Shown: positions 1-8,317 of the stretch, piece by piece
Layout of the letters: each line of letters begins with the position of its first letter
Position numbering within the stretch: position 1 is the stretch's first letter
DNA from: Melanopsichium pennsylvanicum
Lineage: Eukaryota; Basidiomycota; Ustilaginomycetes; Ustilaginales
Assembly: GCA_900208305.1 (NCBI GenBank)
Contig: OAPG01000012.1
Coordinates: forward strand, 124,001 to 188,000
DNA length: 64,000 nt
Reading direction: 5' to 3'
Made by a program: the position numbers and the translations under genes
The notes under the pieces: generated by a model
The model's database searches: none
Seen by the model: the letters and a program-made list of their open reading frames with translations, nothing else
What the model was told of the DNA's origin: nothing

Positions 1-696
1 TCCTGGTGTGTCGGTAATAAGCCTCAACGCTAGGAGTTTGTTGTAGGCATCGACCCTGTCGCTGCGCTGATTGTACAGCTCCCTGAGTCGAGTGGTGAAG
101 TGGCTCCAATCATGGAAGAGCATCCCTTGACGATGCCGGTCGATGCGGAGCTTACCCTTCCACCACTCTCGAGCGGTGCCCTCGAGCTGGGCTGCCGTGT
201 GTAAGATCATCGAAGTATGGTCGTACACACCATTAGCCTTGAACCAAGCGTCGGCCTCGAGAATGAAGATATCGATGTCGCGAGTGTCGAGCTTGGGGAA
301 TGGAGTCTTGAGGGCAGCGTGGGGCTGAGTGTCCTGTTCACTGCCAGTGCCGGTCCATGCCTCCGGGGTCACCGGTTTGACATACCGAGGTCCAGTAGGC
401 GTAGCGTACTTCTCTTGATCGGTGTACGCTTGTCGGTCGAGAATGTCGAAGGTGACGGACCGAGGGTGTGGTCTAGTCGCAGGCGTGGGTGTCTCGAGAC
501 CACCGAGGTAGGACTCATCCGCCTGCTGCGAGGCTCGACGGGTCGGGGAGCTTAGATCATGCTCCCTAGCTCGTCGACCAGGGGAGGGAGTCTCCTGTTG
601 GTCGAGCCAAGCCTTGAGGGCGGCATTGTCTACCTGCTGCTGCTCAAGGAGGGCGATGAGGCGGTCGAGTCTGTCATGTAGTGCAGAGTCGGCCAT
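1..696 (-). CDS. Retrotransposon Gag-like protein, N-terminal 232 codons (runs off window)
   Basis: An open frame without stops runs on the minus strand from an ATG at 696 to the window edge. The N-terminus (MADSALHDRLDRL) is a short coiled-coil-like segment followed by a Ser/Thr/Pro-rich linker. From about residue 145 the pattern is that of Ty3/gypsy Gag capsid domains: F-ILEADAWF, then LEGTAREWW, then W-HFTTRLRELY, ending in a Leu-rich stretch. Gag packages the element RNA into virus-like particles. Zinc knuckle, protease and polymerase, if present, lie left of base 1, so intactness cannot be judged. The family call rests on the LEG-A--WW signature. The exact clade is unknown. The frame is uninterrupted, so the copy may be young. 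Confidence 0.7.
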   Translation of the reverse strand, partial: MADSALHDRLDRLIALLEQQQVDNAALKAWLDQQETPSPGRRAREHDLSSPTRRASQQADESYLGGLETPTPATRPHPRSVTFDILDRQAYTDQEKYATPTGPRYVKPVTPEAWTGTGSEQDTQPHAALKTPFPKLDTRDIDIFILEADAWFKANGVYDHTSMILHTAAQLEGTAREWWKGKLRIDRHRQGMLFHDWSHFTTRLRELYNQRSDRVDAYNKLLALRLITDTPG

Positions 697-1240
697 CTTG
701 GTGAACTTGGGGCGTTGCTTGTACGATCCACTCTAATGTCAGCGGTTGCGTGCCAGAGATCCGAATTCCCGTGAGAAAGCGCGACTCGCCGGATTTCAGT
801 GAATTCCGGCGGTTAAGCTTGGCCTCAACGGATATCGAAGAGAATCCCGCGAGTGGCGATCTCTCGACGGATATCGGCTGACCGCTGGTGACACTCCGTA
901 CAGAGGTAACGCGGCAAGCTCGGACGGGGTATTCGGTCGACGCGAGTGTCACGACGTCGACGGGATACTGCTGATGGCTGGGTTAGACCTCAGCCGTCGT
1001 TGCCGGTGGAGTTATGAGGGACTGGTTGTGGTGCCAGGCCCGCGGTTGAGGTTCCGCCTGTAGTTGAGGTGCTACAGCGTCGATTGTGGTGTCGACGACA
1101 TCTATACGTTGTTCTCCGTTCACCGACGGGGACACAGACTATATGGATCGCAATAAATGGTATTGCGATGTGCGACGTGTGAAGAGTATGGTAAGTACGA
1201 CGTACTGATAACTATGTGTGACTGAGATATAAGATAGAGT

Positions 1241-1260
1241 GGATGAGCTTCCGCTCATCC
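1241..1260 (-). repeat. 8-bp perfect hairpin with GGAA tetraloop in the element leader
   Basis: GGATGAGC and GCTCATCC flank a four-base loop. On the gag-sense (minus) strand the loop reads GGAA, a GNRA tetraloop. It lies about 20-40 nt downstream of the TATA-like run, at or immediately after the expected transcription start. Confidence 0.5.
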
Positions 1261-1277
1261 GATAGCGGGGAACAGAG

Positions 1278-1294
1278 TATTTATATATATATGT
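1278..1294 (-). promoter_or_regulatory. TATA-like element of the putative LTR promoter
   Basis: A 17-bp pure A/T run reads TATATATATAAATA on the minus strand, inside otherwise GC-rich sequence and about 580 bp upstream of the gag ATG. Its position just upstream of the hairpin at 1241-1260 fits an RNA polymerase II start near 1250-1260. Function is inferred from position only. Confidence 0.4.
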
Positions 1295-1540
1295 ATCGTG
1301 TGCGAGGTCCATCGGTACTGTACGACCTGCGTGCGTTGAGCTTGGACCCCCGCACGATAAGACTGCCCCCTAGTCCTTCGGCAGGGTGCTTCCGAGCACG
1401 CCCGCGTGCTCCCTCTCCGTTGCCCCCTGGGCGTCGATTGGCCCACGTGTCGTTCCGGCGTGGCGTTGGTCGCCGCCATCGCAGATGCTCCCCTTGCCAT
1501 CGATACCTTCGATATCCGGCAAGTCACTGCCACTCGCCGA

Positions 1541-1722
1541 ATTTCCGTGAGATCCGTCGAGACCTGCTCTCTCACCGGATTTTGTCCGATTCAACTTCTC
1601 GGTTCTGCGCTAACCTTAAATCCCATGAGCCCACCAATATCCACCAGATCTCCCTGAGATCCGTCGAGACATGCTCTCCCACCGGATCTCAGCCGATTCA
1701 ACATCTCTGCCCTGCGCAGACC
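1541..1722. repeat. Two imperfect direct repeats of about 75 bp, 107 bp apart
   Basis: The string TGAGATCCGTCGAGAC occurs at 1548 and again at 1655. Similarity continues on both sides (the C-TGCTCTC-CACCGGAT and CCGATTCAAC segments match). In minus-strand sense the pair sits upstream of the TATA-like run, where U3 enhancer repeats are often found. Confidence 0.7.
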
Positions 1723-1800
1723 TTTCCCTTGGGACCCACTCCCGTGACAGTCATGGTGAACTCTGAGCATGGATTGCCCAATCTGTGGCTTGACCAATCA

Positions 1801-2184
1801 GATCTGGGTTGCAACTGGCTGTGCCAACTTGCGCCCCTCCTGGTTGGCCCCATGGCTCTGACACCAGCAGATTCTCTATGTGGTGAAATCACTGCTAGAA
1901 TAGCACCTTTGCTCCCTCCACAAGCTTGAGACAAGTTGAGGTATGCCTGTCAAGATCACTAGAAGCATACCCAAGCTCAGGCCTCTGCTTACCAATGCTG
2001 ACTACCCAAGCCAGTACATGCCTCATGTAATTTACAGTACCATACAATGCTGCAGTGTAGGCTGAGGCAGCTCATACCAGATGACTGCCTGTGACCACCT
2101 TGGATGCTACCAGCAGCAGCCAATTGTCACCAACAGTTACCAACATGTTTATAGCTAGTTCAGGATCAAACCCTCTGGTTATTA
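1801..2184. other. Intergenic, no gene seen
   Basis: No convincing coding frame. GC falls compared with the retroelement sequence to the left. One TTTACAGTA heptamer-type motif occurs at 2031-2039, the same motif that clusters in other AT-rich intergenic stretches of this window. Confidence 0.5.
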
Positions 2185-2739
2185 GGGAGGTTTTGGGACA
2201 ATGCAATTGGCCATGAGCAAAAGTCAATTTTGGCCCATGAGTCAAATGTTTCAAAAGCAGGTTTGGTTCAAAAAAGCACTTTTTTGCGGCACATCATCCT
2301 TGGCTCCCAAAAGCCCACTTTCCTTTGCAACTTTCTCAATTTTTCAAAGCTAACATGGCTAAAAGAAACTGTGATTCTGTGAGCTGACTGGTATCCTGGA
2401 CTTGGATTGTATAGTGGTAGCTGATGGCCACCAGAGTAGCTGTGGAGAGGAGCAACATGTTGGAATGATTCATTGTGTCAAAGTCAAAGTGTGGTGGAGA
2501 GACAAAGGCATGGATGTGGCATTGATTGCAGCACAAGCAAGGCTGTGTCAGGTCAATGCCAGCAATGTGATGCTAGACTGAAGCTTAGAGATTTGCCCCA
2601 AAAAAGCAATGTTTCATGAGCCAAAAAGGGCCCAACTTGACTCATGCTAGATCCATGAGCAGAAGTCAAAAAGCTAAAAATGTGATTATAGAGGTGTTTG
2701 GCTCACAAAAAAGTCAAATTGGTTGTCCCAAAACCTCCC
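2185..2739. mobile_element. Putative 555-bp non-autonomous DNA element (MITE-like)
   Basis: The left end GGGAGGTTTTGGGACAA (2185-2201) is exactly the reverse complement of 2723-2739. Internal sequence also shows related segments in both orientations: CCATGAGC-AAGTCAA occurs near 2211 and near 2651, and the CATGAGTCAA/GGGCCC module recurs inverted. The interior has no transposase frame. No clear target-site duplication is visible beside the repeats (ATTA on the left, TGTC on the right), so the true boundaries may lie elsewhere or the element is old. It ends about 150 bp from a tRNA gene. Confidence 0.5.
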
Positions 2740-2880
2740 TGTCAAAAGGCATCCAGTATAAAATACACTCCAGCATCTACATAGTCATGCTGTTCTCACC
2801 TCATCCCAACATTGCAGGATGGTTGGCAAGCCCATGCCCTGGCTGAGATGTGAACAAGCATCATGAAAAGAGCTGAGCAC

Positions 2881-2885
2881 AAAAA
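2881..2885 (-). terminator. RNA polymerase III oligo-T terminator of tRNA-Ala
   Basis: Five T residues on the minus strand begin four bases after the discriminator base of the tRNA, the usual Pol III stop. Confidence 0.7.
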
Positions 2886-2888
2886 GCT

Positions 2889-2980
2889 TGGAGATGTGGG
2901 GGATTGAACCCCAGACCTTCTCGAAATTCGTACGATTTGCTCAATGCAAACGAGACGCTCTGCCACTGAGCTACATCCCC
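2889..2980 (-). tRNA. tRNA-Ala, anticodon UGC, with 20-nt intron
   Basis: The minus strand folds as a complete cloverleaf. The acceptor pairs GGGGATG with CATCTCC (one G-U), the D stem is GCTC/GAGC, the anticodon stem is TCTCG/CGAGA, and the T stem is TGGGG/CCCCA around TTCAATC, with discriminator A at 2889. The anticodon TGC occupies 2948-2946. A 20-nt intron (2925-2944) interrupts the loop one base 3' of the anticodon, the canonical tRNA intron position removed by the tRNA splicing endonuclease. Internal A and B boxes are intact. Without the intron the tRNA body is 72 nt before CCA addition. Confidence 0.95.
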
Positions 2981-3381
2981 CTTTATTAGATCCAACATTA
3001 CAAAAAAGATTCCTCATCATAATATATATATTTTTTGGCACGGGTACGAAGGGGGGGGACGGCGAACACTCAAATCGAACAAGGTTTGCATGCTCATGAT
3101 GACCGGAGGTGAAGAACGATATGTAAAAGTACGAGGCCGAATCTGACTCCGTCTGGGCCAAACCCGTGCACATCTTGACAAGGGGTGGAGGTTAGACGCC
3201 GAGTATGCAGGGTCTGATGCGAAGTGAATCATCCAGCGTGCCGTACAGGGCATGATGCCGGCGCTCTTCGTCTGCTCACATTTTCTCTTGTATTCATCAG
3301 CTTGAGCACAAGATCTTCTCAAACTCCAGCACAAAGACGAAACGAACAACAATCCAAACCGCCAGATTCGAAACCTTCACA
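2981..3381. other. Intergenic between tRNA-Ala and the FN3K-like gene
   Basis: No gene seen. It holds an AT run near 3020-3035 and a G-run near 3050-3057. It would contain the promoter of the plus-strand kinase gene. Confidence 0.5.
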
Positions 3382-4951
3382 ATGGCGCTAGACAGGACCC
3401 TTGAGCAGATCCTTCACAGTGAATGCTCGCATCTGGGGACATCTTTCGCCTCACGCGGCGCATCATGTGTGATCGTGCAGCCGAGCAATCGAGCGCTCTT
3501 CGCCAAGATCGAAAGCTCCGTCGAGCAAACTATTGGCGAGGCAGAGAGCTTGAAAGCCATGTTTGCTGCACTAGCATGGAGCGCAGGAAGACTCGTACCA
3601 AAGGTGCATGCTTCTGGCAAGACCTCGGACGGGCGACAAGCATATTTGATCACAGACTATCTCGATCTCAAGCCATCAGTCAACAGAGCAGGACAGAAGA
3701 TGCTAGGGCAGAAACTTGCCCAAATGCATCAGAAGGGACTGAACGAACGCGGAAAGTTCGGGTTCGATGTTGCTACCTTCTGCGGCGTGACAGTAAGTCG
3801 AGCAACAGTATGAGAGCTTAGATACCTGCTACACATGCTGACGTGGAGATCACTACTCGGGCACACCCCCTCGAAACAGCGCCAAGACAATACCTGGAGT
3901 GCCTCTTGGCCGAAGTTCTGGGCCGACCAACGAATTGGTGACCTCGTAAACAGAATTCACATCGACCGGCCCGATAATGAGCTCAAGGACTTAGAGACGC
4001 AAATGCGAGATAAGTAAGCTGTTAACAAGCTTTGGAGCATGATTTCCGAGTGGAACCCGATGCTGACCACCGCTGCTTCCCTTGTTCAGGGTCTATCCGG
4101 TGCTCCTCGCTCCATTGGAAGGAAAAGTCAAGCCAAGCATCTTGCATGGCGACTTATGGTAAGTGACAATCCGCATTGAGCCTCCTGTGGGAAGAGAAAA
4201 TATTCATGCATTGCTTCGAGAGGCTATTACAGGTCTGGCAACGCTGGCACCGTCGTCGACTCGGGCGAGCCAGCCATTTTTGAGTGAGTTCTCCAGCATT
4301 GAGTCAACTTACAGATTAAGATGTGCTCTTACTCACCTCCTTTGATCGAAATGCACGACTGCGTCGTCTACAGCCCGTGAGTTATCATCGATTTGACCTT
4401 GTCCTTGGCCTTCTGCTGACCACCTCATCTCTTCCGGCCGATCGCAGCTCGAGCTATTACGGTCACAATGAAGCAGAGTAAGTTCGGACCTACATGAACG
4501 GACGTCTCACTAAGGGTGCTGATGCTTTCGCTATGATGATATCAGACTCGGTATCATGAACATGTTTGGTGGCTTCACGCAAGATTTTTTTGATGCTTAT
4601 CATGAAGTGATCCCCAGGACGGAGCCATATTACGACGAGAGGTCGCAGCTGTACGAGTTGTACCACCAGTAAGTTGCCTGTTTCACACGAAGTCCAAGCC
4701 AATGTTTTTAACTTAGAAGCTGGTTAACTAATTCTTATTCATCATTGCTTTCACACATCGCTCAGCCTAAACCGTGAGTGTCCCACTTTGCACCACACAG
4801 TCGAGCTGATCGAAGGGCATCTGACGCAAAGGGTCGTTTCTGTGATGATTTTATAGACATGCTCATGTTCAGGGGCGGCTACAGATCGGGAGCTGTCTCC
4901 ATCATGCGTTCGCTGATCCGCTTCTGTGACTCTGTCGTCGACACAAAGTGA
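3382..4951 (+). CDS. Fructosamine/ketosamine-3-kinase (FN3K family), 9 exons
   Basis: Phosphorylates the third carbon of ketosamines on glycated proteins, which makes them unstable and so repairs glycation. Exons: 3382-3792, 3880-4013, 4090-4158, 4233-4283, 4374-4376, 4448-4477, 4546-4668, 4766-4773, 4857-4951. Together they encode 307 residues, the normal length for the family (human about 309). The catalytic loop HGDLWSGN is at 201-208, the metal-binding FDP segment at 221-223, and GGYRSGA lies near the C-terminus. Exon 5 is only 3 nt (one proline split over two junctions) and exon 8 only 8 nt. Both are flanked by good AG and GTGAGT signals and keep the conserved spacing FDP--YYGH and HLNHML. 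All phases were checked by hand. Confidence 0.88.
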
Positions 4952-4977
4952 CAGTACGACCTCCTTTTGTATTGCCT

Positions 4978-6765
4978 TCAGGCGAATCCAAATCCCTCGC
5001 CACCCTCATTCATCGCCAGAAGCAAACTCGAACGCAGCTTCTCATACGAGTCGTACTGCGGTAAGTCAAGCTGGTTGAAACACGTGTGTGCGGCAGGCAA
5101 TCTATCGGCTCCGTATGCCTTGTGGATATTGAATCTCTGCGTGCCCTGCACACCTTGGAGGTGGGCAAAGCCTTCTAGCGGCACCTTGCTTGTTCCTGTG
5201 ATGAATTGCAAGAGCTTGGCCTTTTCCGTCTGGTCAAAAGATCGGACCGCGCGCCACCACCACTGAATGACGGCGTCACCAGAGCCATATCCATGCAATT
5301 CGGTGTTGTTTTTCCATGCATCGACATCGATGTCGGGCAGACCAGAAATGAGCAATTCAAGCTCTTGCTCCGAAAAGATGCGGATGAGGTCGGCGGGAAT
5401 GATCTCATTGAAGCCGCCGAGAAAGGCATCAATCTGCGATTTGATCGACTTGGTGAGCCTTTGTTCTGTGACAAGACGCACATATTCGTGTTTGTTCTCT
5501 TCACTAACGGGAATGTTTGTGCCATCAGGCTTGAGCTCGATGACTTTGGTCTCGCCAAACTCTTCGTCGTCGACGCTGAAGGTGAAGTCGAGTATATCGG
5601 TGATGTCATTGTTGAGCATCCACTCGAGACTCTTGAAATACTCTGGATCGACAGATTCAATGTCACGGTAATCGACAGGTTTGCCGAGGATGTGTTTGTA
5701 GAAACTTCGAGTGAAGTAGGCGTCGAGCAGACGACCATCGTAGATTGCTTTGCCGATGATACGTCCAACAAATTTGAAGAAGGAGAGATGATCAGGATTG
5801 ACGTACGACATTCGATTTGGCTGATATGTGGTGCGATCCGCCGCACACGGTTGAAAGAGCGCATAGTCTGGATTGAACATGGCTCTCGCCAAGACTTGAA
5901 ACCATTCTCTGGTGACACCGCCTGCATCAATACCCTCCTCGTTGTTGAAGCGAACGTTCAACTTGCCATGCTTGACGTCGGGCCCATTCTTTCGTGAGAA
6001 GTATCGGTAGCTGTCCTCGAACACCGAGTTTCTACGGACCGACAACGAAAGAGGTGTGTAGTGGTCGCGACGACCCTTGTGCAGCTGCTGTGTAAAATAG
6101 TTCTTCTTGTTGTCAAAATCGAGTACCTTTGGGTTGCGAACGAGCATGGCGAACGAGCCAGACATGAGCGCGGGGTTCTGGCGCACCATGATGTTGAGGA
6201 TCTTGCGATGCTTCTCGGTAAAGGCGAAGAAGTCATCTTCCATAGCTTCTTTCCGTGACTTGGGTTCGCCTCCGGCATTTTGACGGCTGTGTGGTGGTCG
6301 CGCCTCAGAGCTCGAGCCCGAGCCCGAGCCAGAGGCAGAGGCAGAGGCAGAGCCAGAACTTTCGGGCTCGGAGCTGGTCACATGCTGCGAGACGACCATC
6401 ATGCTTTCGATCAATGGCAGCAGGATTTGAGCTGCACCAGGATCGTTCTTCATCCTCGAGAGGACCTCGCTGAGCTTTGACCATAAGGCATCGAAGTGGA
6501 AAGACTTGTAGATCTGGCTTAGCTTCGCTTGGTCTTCCTCCCGCTTCTTCTTCAAGGCTTCGCTGTGTGCGTTGTCGGGTTTCCGCCCGGACGGGCTGGC
6601 ACGTGCTTCGCCGGGATAAGGCATGCGAAGAAACATGTTGAGCGCCTCGAGACTAGGATCTCCAGATGAGCCGTCCATACTCTGCATCGAGCCATGTACA
6701 GGGATACCTCTGTGGTCGATCGCGATGAAGGCGCCCAAAGGGTGGTCGTGCGTTTGCTCCGGCAT
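4978..6765 (-). CDS. HECT-type E3 ubiquitin ligase, HUWE1/Tom1-like C-terminal part only
   Basis: Accepts ubiquitin from an E2 on a cysteine and transfers it to substrates. The 595-residue frame ends in the HUWE1/Tom1-type tail: RLPAAHTCFNQLDLP carries the active cysteine at about 562, followed by SLLLAMNEGGEGFGFA. The HECT domain fills roughly residues 230-595. Residues 75-140 resemble the conserved helix before the HECT domain in that family (LSEVLSR, LLPLIESMMVV). Family members usually exceed 3,000 residues with long armadillo and UBA/WWE parts. Here an in-frame TGA lies two codons before the ATG, and no similar coding sequence is seen up to the divergent E2 gene. It may be a truncated paralog or a genuinely short ligase. 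A 595-residue intronless frame argues against a dead relic. Confidence 0.85.
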   Translation of the reverse strand: MPEQTHDHPLGAFIAIDHRGIPVHGSMQSMDGSSGDPSLEALNMFLRMPYPGEARASPSGRKPDNAHSEALKKKREEDQAKLSQIYKSFHFDALWSKLSEVLSRMKNDPGAAQILLPLIESMMVVSQHVTSSEPESSGSASASASGSGSGSSSEARPPHSRQNAGGEPKSRKEAMEDDFFAFTEKHRKILNIMVRQNPALMSGSFAMLVRNPKVLDFDNKKNYFTQQLHKGRRDHYTPLSLSVRRNSVFEDSYRYFSRKNGPDVKHGKLNVRFNNEEGIDAGGVTREWFQVLARAMFNPDYALFQPCAADRTTYQPNRMSYVNPDHLSFFKFVGRIIGKAIYDGRLLDAYFTRSFYKHILGKPVDYRDIESVDPEYFKSLEWMLNNDITDILDFTFSVDDEEFGETKVIELKPDGTNIPVSEENKHEYVRLVTEQRLTKSIKSQIDAFLGGFNEIIPADLIRIFSEQELELLISGLPDIDVDAWKNNTELHGYGSGDAVIQWWWRAVRSFDQTEKAKLLQFITGTSKVPLEGFAHLQGVQGTQRFNIHKAYGADRLPAAHTCFNQLDLPQYDSYEKLRSSLLLAMNEGGEGFGFA

Positions 6766-7497
6766 GGTTCAAGATGCGCGTGACTTTTCTTTTGCGCTCG
6801 TGCGCAATCTGACGGGCTTCGATAGAGCGATGTATCGTTGCGATGAGTATGACAGGATACGAGCTGCCTCTGAAGCCTTACGTCGGAAGCTGCAAGGTAG
6901 CTGAGTTTTATCGTAAATCAAGGCTTGGTGGTACAGCCGAACGGGCAAGTACGCTGCTGCACCCGGCTATCGAGCCGTCCTGAGGCTGGCGTGATCTTTG
7001 TAAGAGGGCAGTTGCTGAATAGTAGGCCGACGGTCTGAGCCTGTGGAAGGGATGCTGTTGATCGATTTGGGAAGATGTTACCGAGAAGCGGAAGCTATAT
7101 GCAGCGCATAGTGTTGGTTGCGGATCACAAAGAGCGTCAGTCAGGAGCAAAGCCCAATTTGCCAAAACCCTTGACCAAAAGTGGACAAAGTGGAGCTCAG
7201 TTGTCTGAATCTCGATCAAAACTCGATTCAAAATCCCGATCCTGAAATGAATTTGACGCAGCCTTGACGCAATTCAGCTTTTAGACGTATATTATGGGTG
7301 TTGGATTGGTTGCATGAAGTGTTGCAGTGCTGCTCAGACCCTAGGAGACTCAGCTTGCCCCCGCAAAGCTCACACGAACCGGAGCAGGTCTGACTTGTAC
7401 CAAACTTGTCCTGCTCTCCTTCTAACCTTCTACGAATCCCCAACGAAAAGCCGACGCTCTCCAACAGGTGCCTGGTGGTCCTTGTGCAGTAGCCAAG
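6766..7497. promoter_or_regulatory. Divergent promoter region between HECT ligase and UBE2W-type E2
   Basis: 732 bp separate the two start codons. I find no continuation of the HECT reading frame and no other convincing gene. It should contain the promoters of both ubiquitin-pathway genes. No specific site can be named. Confidence 0.45.
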
Positions 7498-8171
7498 ATG
7501 AGGATTGCCACCAAGCGACTTCAGAAGGAGCTGTTCGTATCAAACTCCCGTCTTTTCCCATTTTGCTATACACGCAGTGACAGGCAAGGAAATCTGACTG
7601 ACCTTTAAAACGAAAATCTACCCATTACGAGGACGACAGCTCCGAAATCAGACTCAAAGGTCCTCCCGAAGGCTGTGCTATCATCAAAGCAGAGGATCTG
7701 CAAGAATGGCAATTCTCGATAGAGGTACTCGGCAACAGTCTCTACCAAGGCCAAAAGTTCGGACTTCGCTTCCGCTTCTCAGACACGTATCCCATGGAGA
7801 GCCCCGAAGTTGTCTTCATGACCACTGACGGATTCGAAGCTCCTATTGTGAGTCATCTTTCGTCCTTTCAGTCCTTCCTTGATGCATTGCAGGCAGACCC
7901 AGATGTGCTAACTCAGCGATGGCTTTCTTTGATTCTCGTTGGCGGGAAAAAACAGCATCCGCACGTGTATAGCAACGGCCACATCTGCGCTTCGATCCTA
8001 GGCAACGAGTGGTCGCCCGTGCTGACAATTAGCTCGGTACTTCTCACACTACAAAGCATGCTGGCTAGCTGCAAGCAGCTACAGACACCGCCGGATAACG
8101 ATGCTTATGTCAAGCGGGCACCCTTGTCTCCCAAGGACAGCCGCTTCGTCTACGACGACGACACAGTCTAA
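7498..8171 (+). CDS. Ubiquitin-conjugating enzyme E2, UBE2W type
   Basis: UBE2W enzymes attach ubiquitin to protein N-termini. Proposed exons are 7498-7536 (MRIATKRLQKEL plus one), 7632-7847 and 7956-8171, giving 156 residues. The UBE2W hallmark HPHVYSNGHICASIL is present with catalytic Cys at about 96, replacing the HPN motif of ordinary E2s. SSVLLTLQSML and PPDNDAY follow, and the tail ends in YDDDTV, like the human YHDDTC. The second intron (7848-7955) is clear. The first is not: its donor GTATCA and acceptor TACGAG are weak, and a different junction could shift a few residues around position 14. Divergent from the HECT ligase gene. Confidence 0.88.
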
Positions 8172-8317
8172 GCACTTCACAAACAACGCACGGGCAATGG
8201 CGAGAATTCATAGGGCAACAGGTGTCATTTGCAAATGAAGCGTGATGTTCAGATGTGCGATTGTGACAAGCTGCAGACCAGCATTTAGACCAGACAAGTT
8301 CCTTCGAAAAGGCATTT

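Larger units (their letters stand above)
697..1800 (-). mobile_element. Probable 5' leader and LTR-like region of the gypsy element
   Basis: This region lies directly upstream of the gag ATG in the minus-strand sense. It carries a TATA-like run (1278-1294), a perfect hairpin at 1241-1260 where the RNA 5' end is expected, and two imperfect copies of a roughly 75-bp segment near 1541-1615 and 1648-1722. That order (repeats, TATA, start, leader, gag) is what an LTR U3-R-U5 plus leader would show. The outer ends are not defined because the second LTR is outside the window. Minus-strand TGG-starting candidates for a primer-binding site occur near 1029-1041 and 741-752, but neither could be matched to a tRNA with confidence. 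The right boundary is a guess. Confidence 0.45.

Noticed and set aside
1243..1929. 228-codon plus-strand frame over the LTR-like region
   Set aside because: It runs antisense through the retroelement leader, includes the hairpin and direct repeats, and has no domain-like composition.
5206..5997. 263-codon plus-strand frame inside the HECT gene
   Set aside because: Antisense shadow of the conserved HECT domain.
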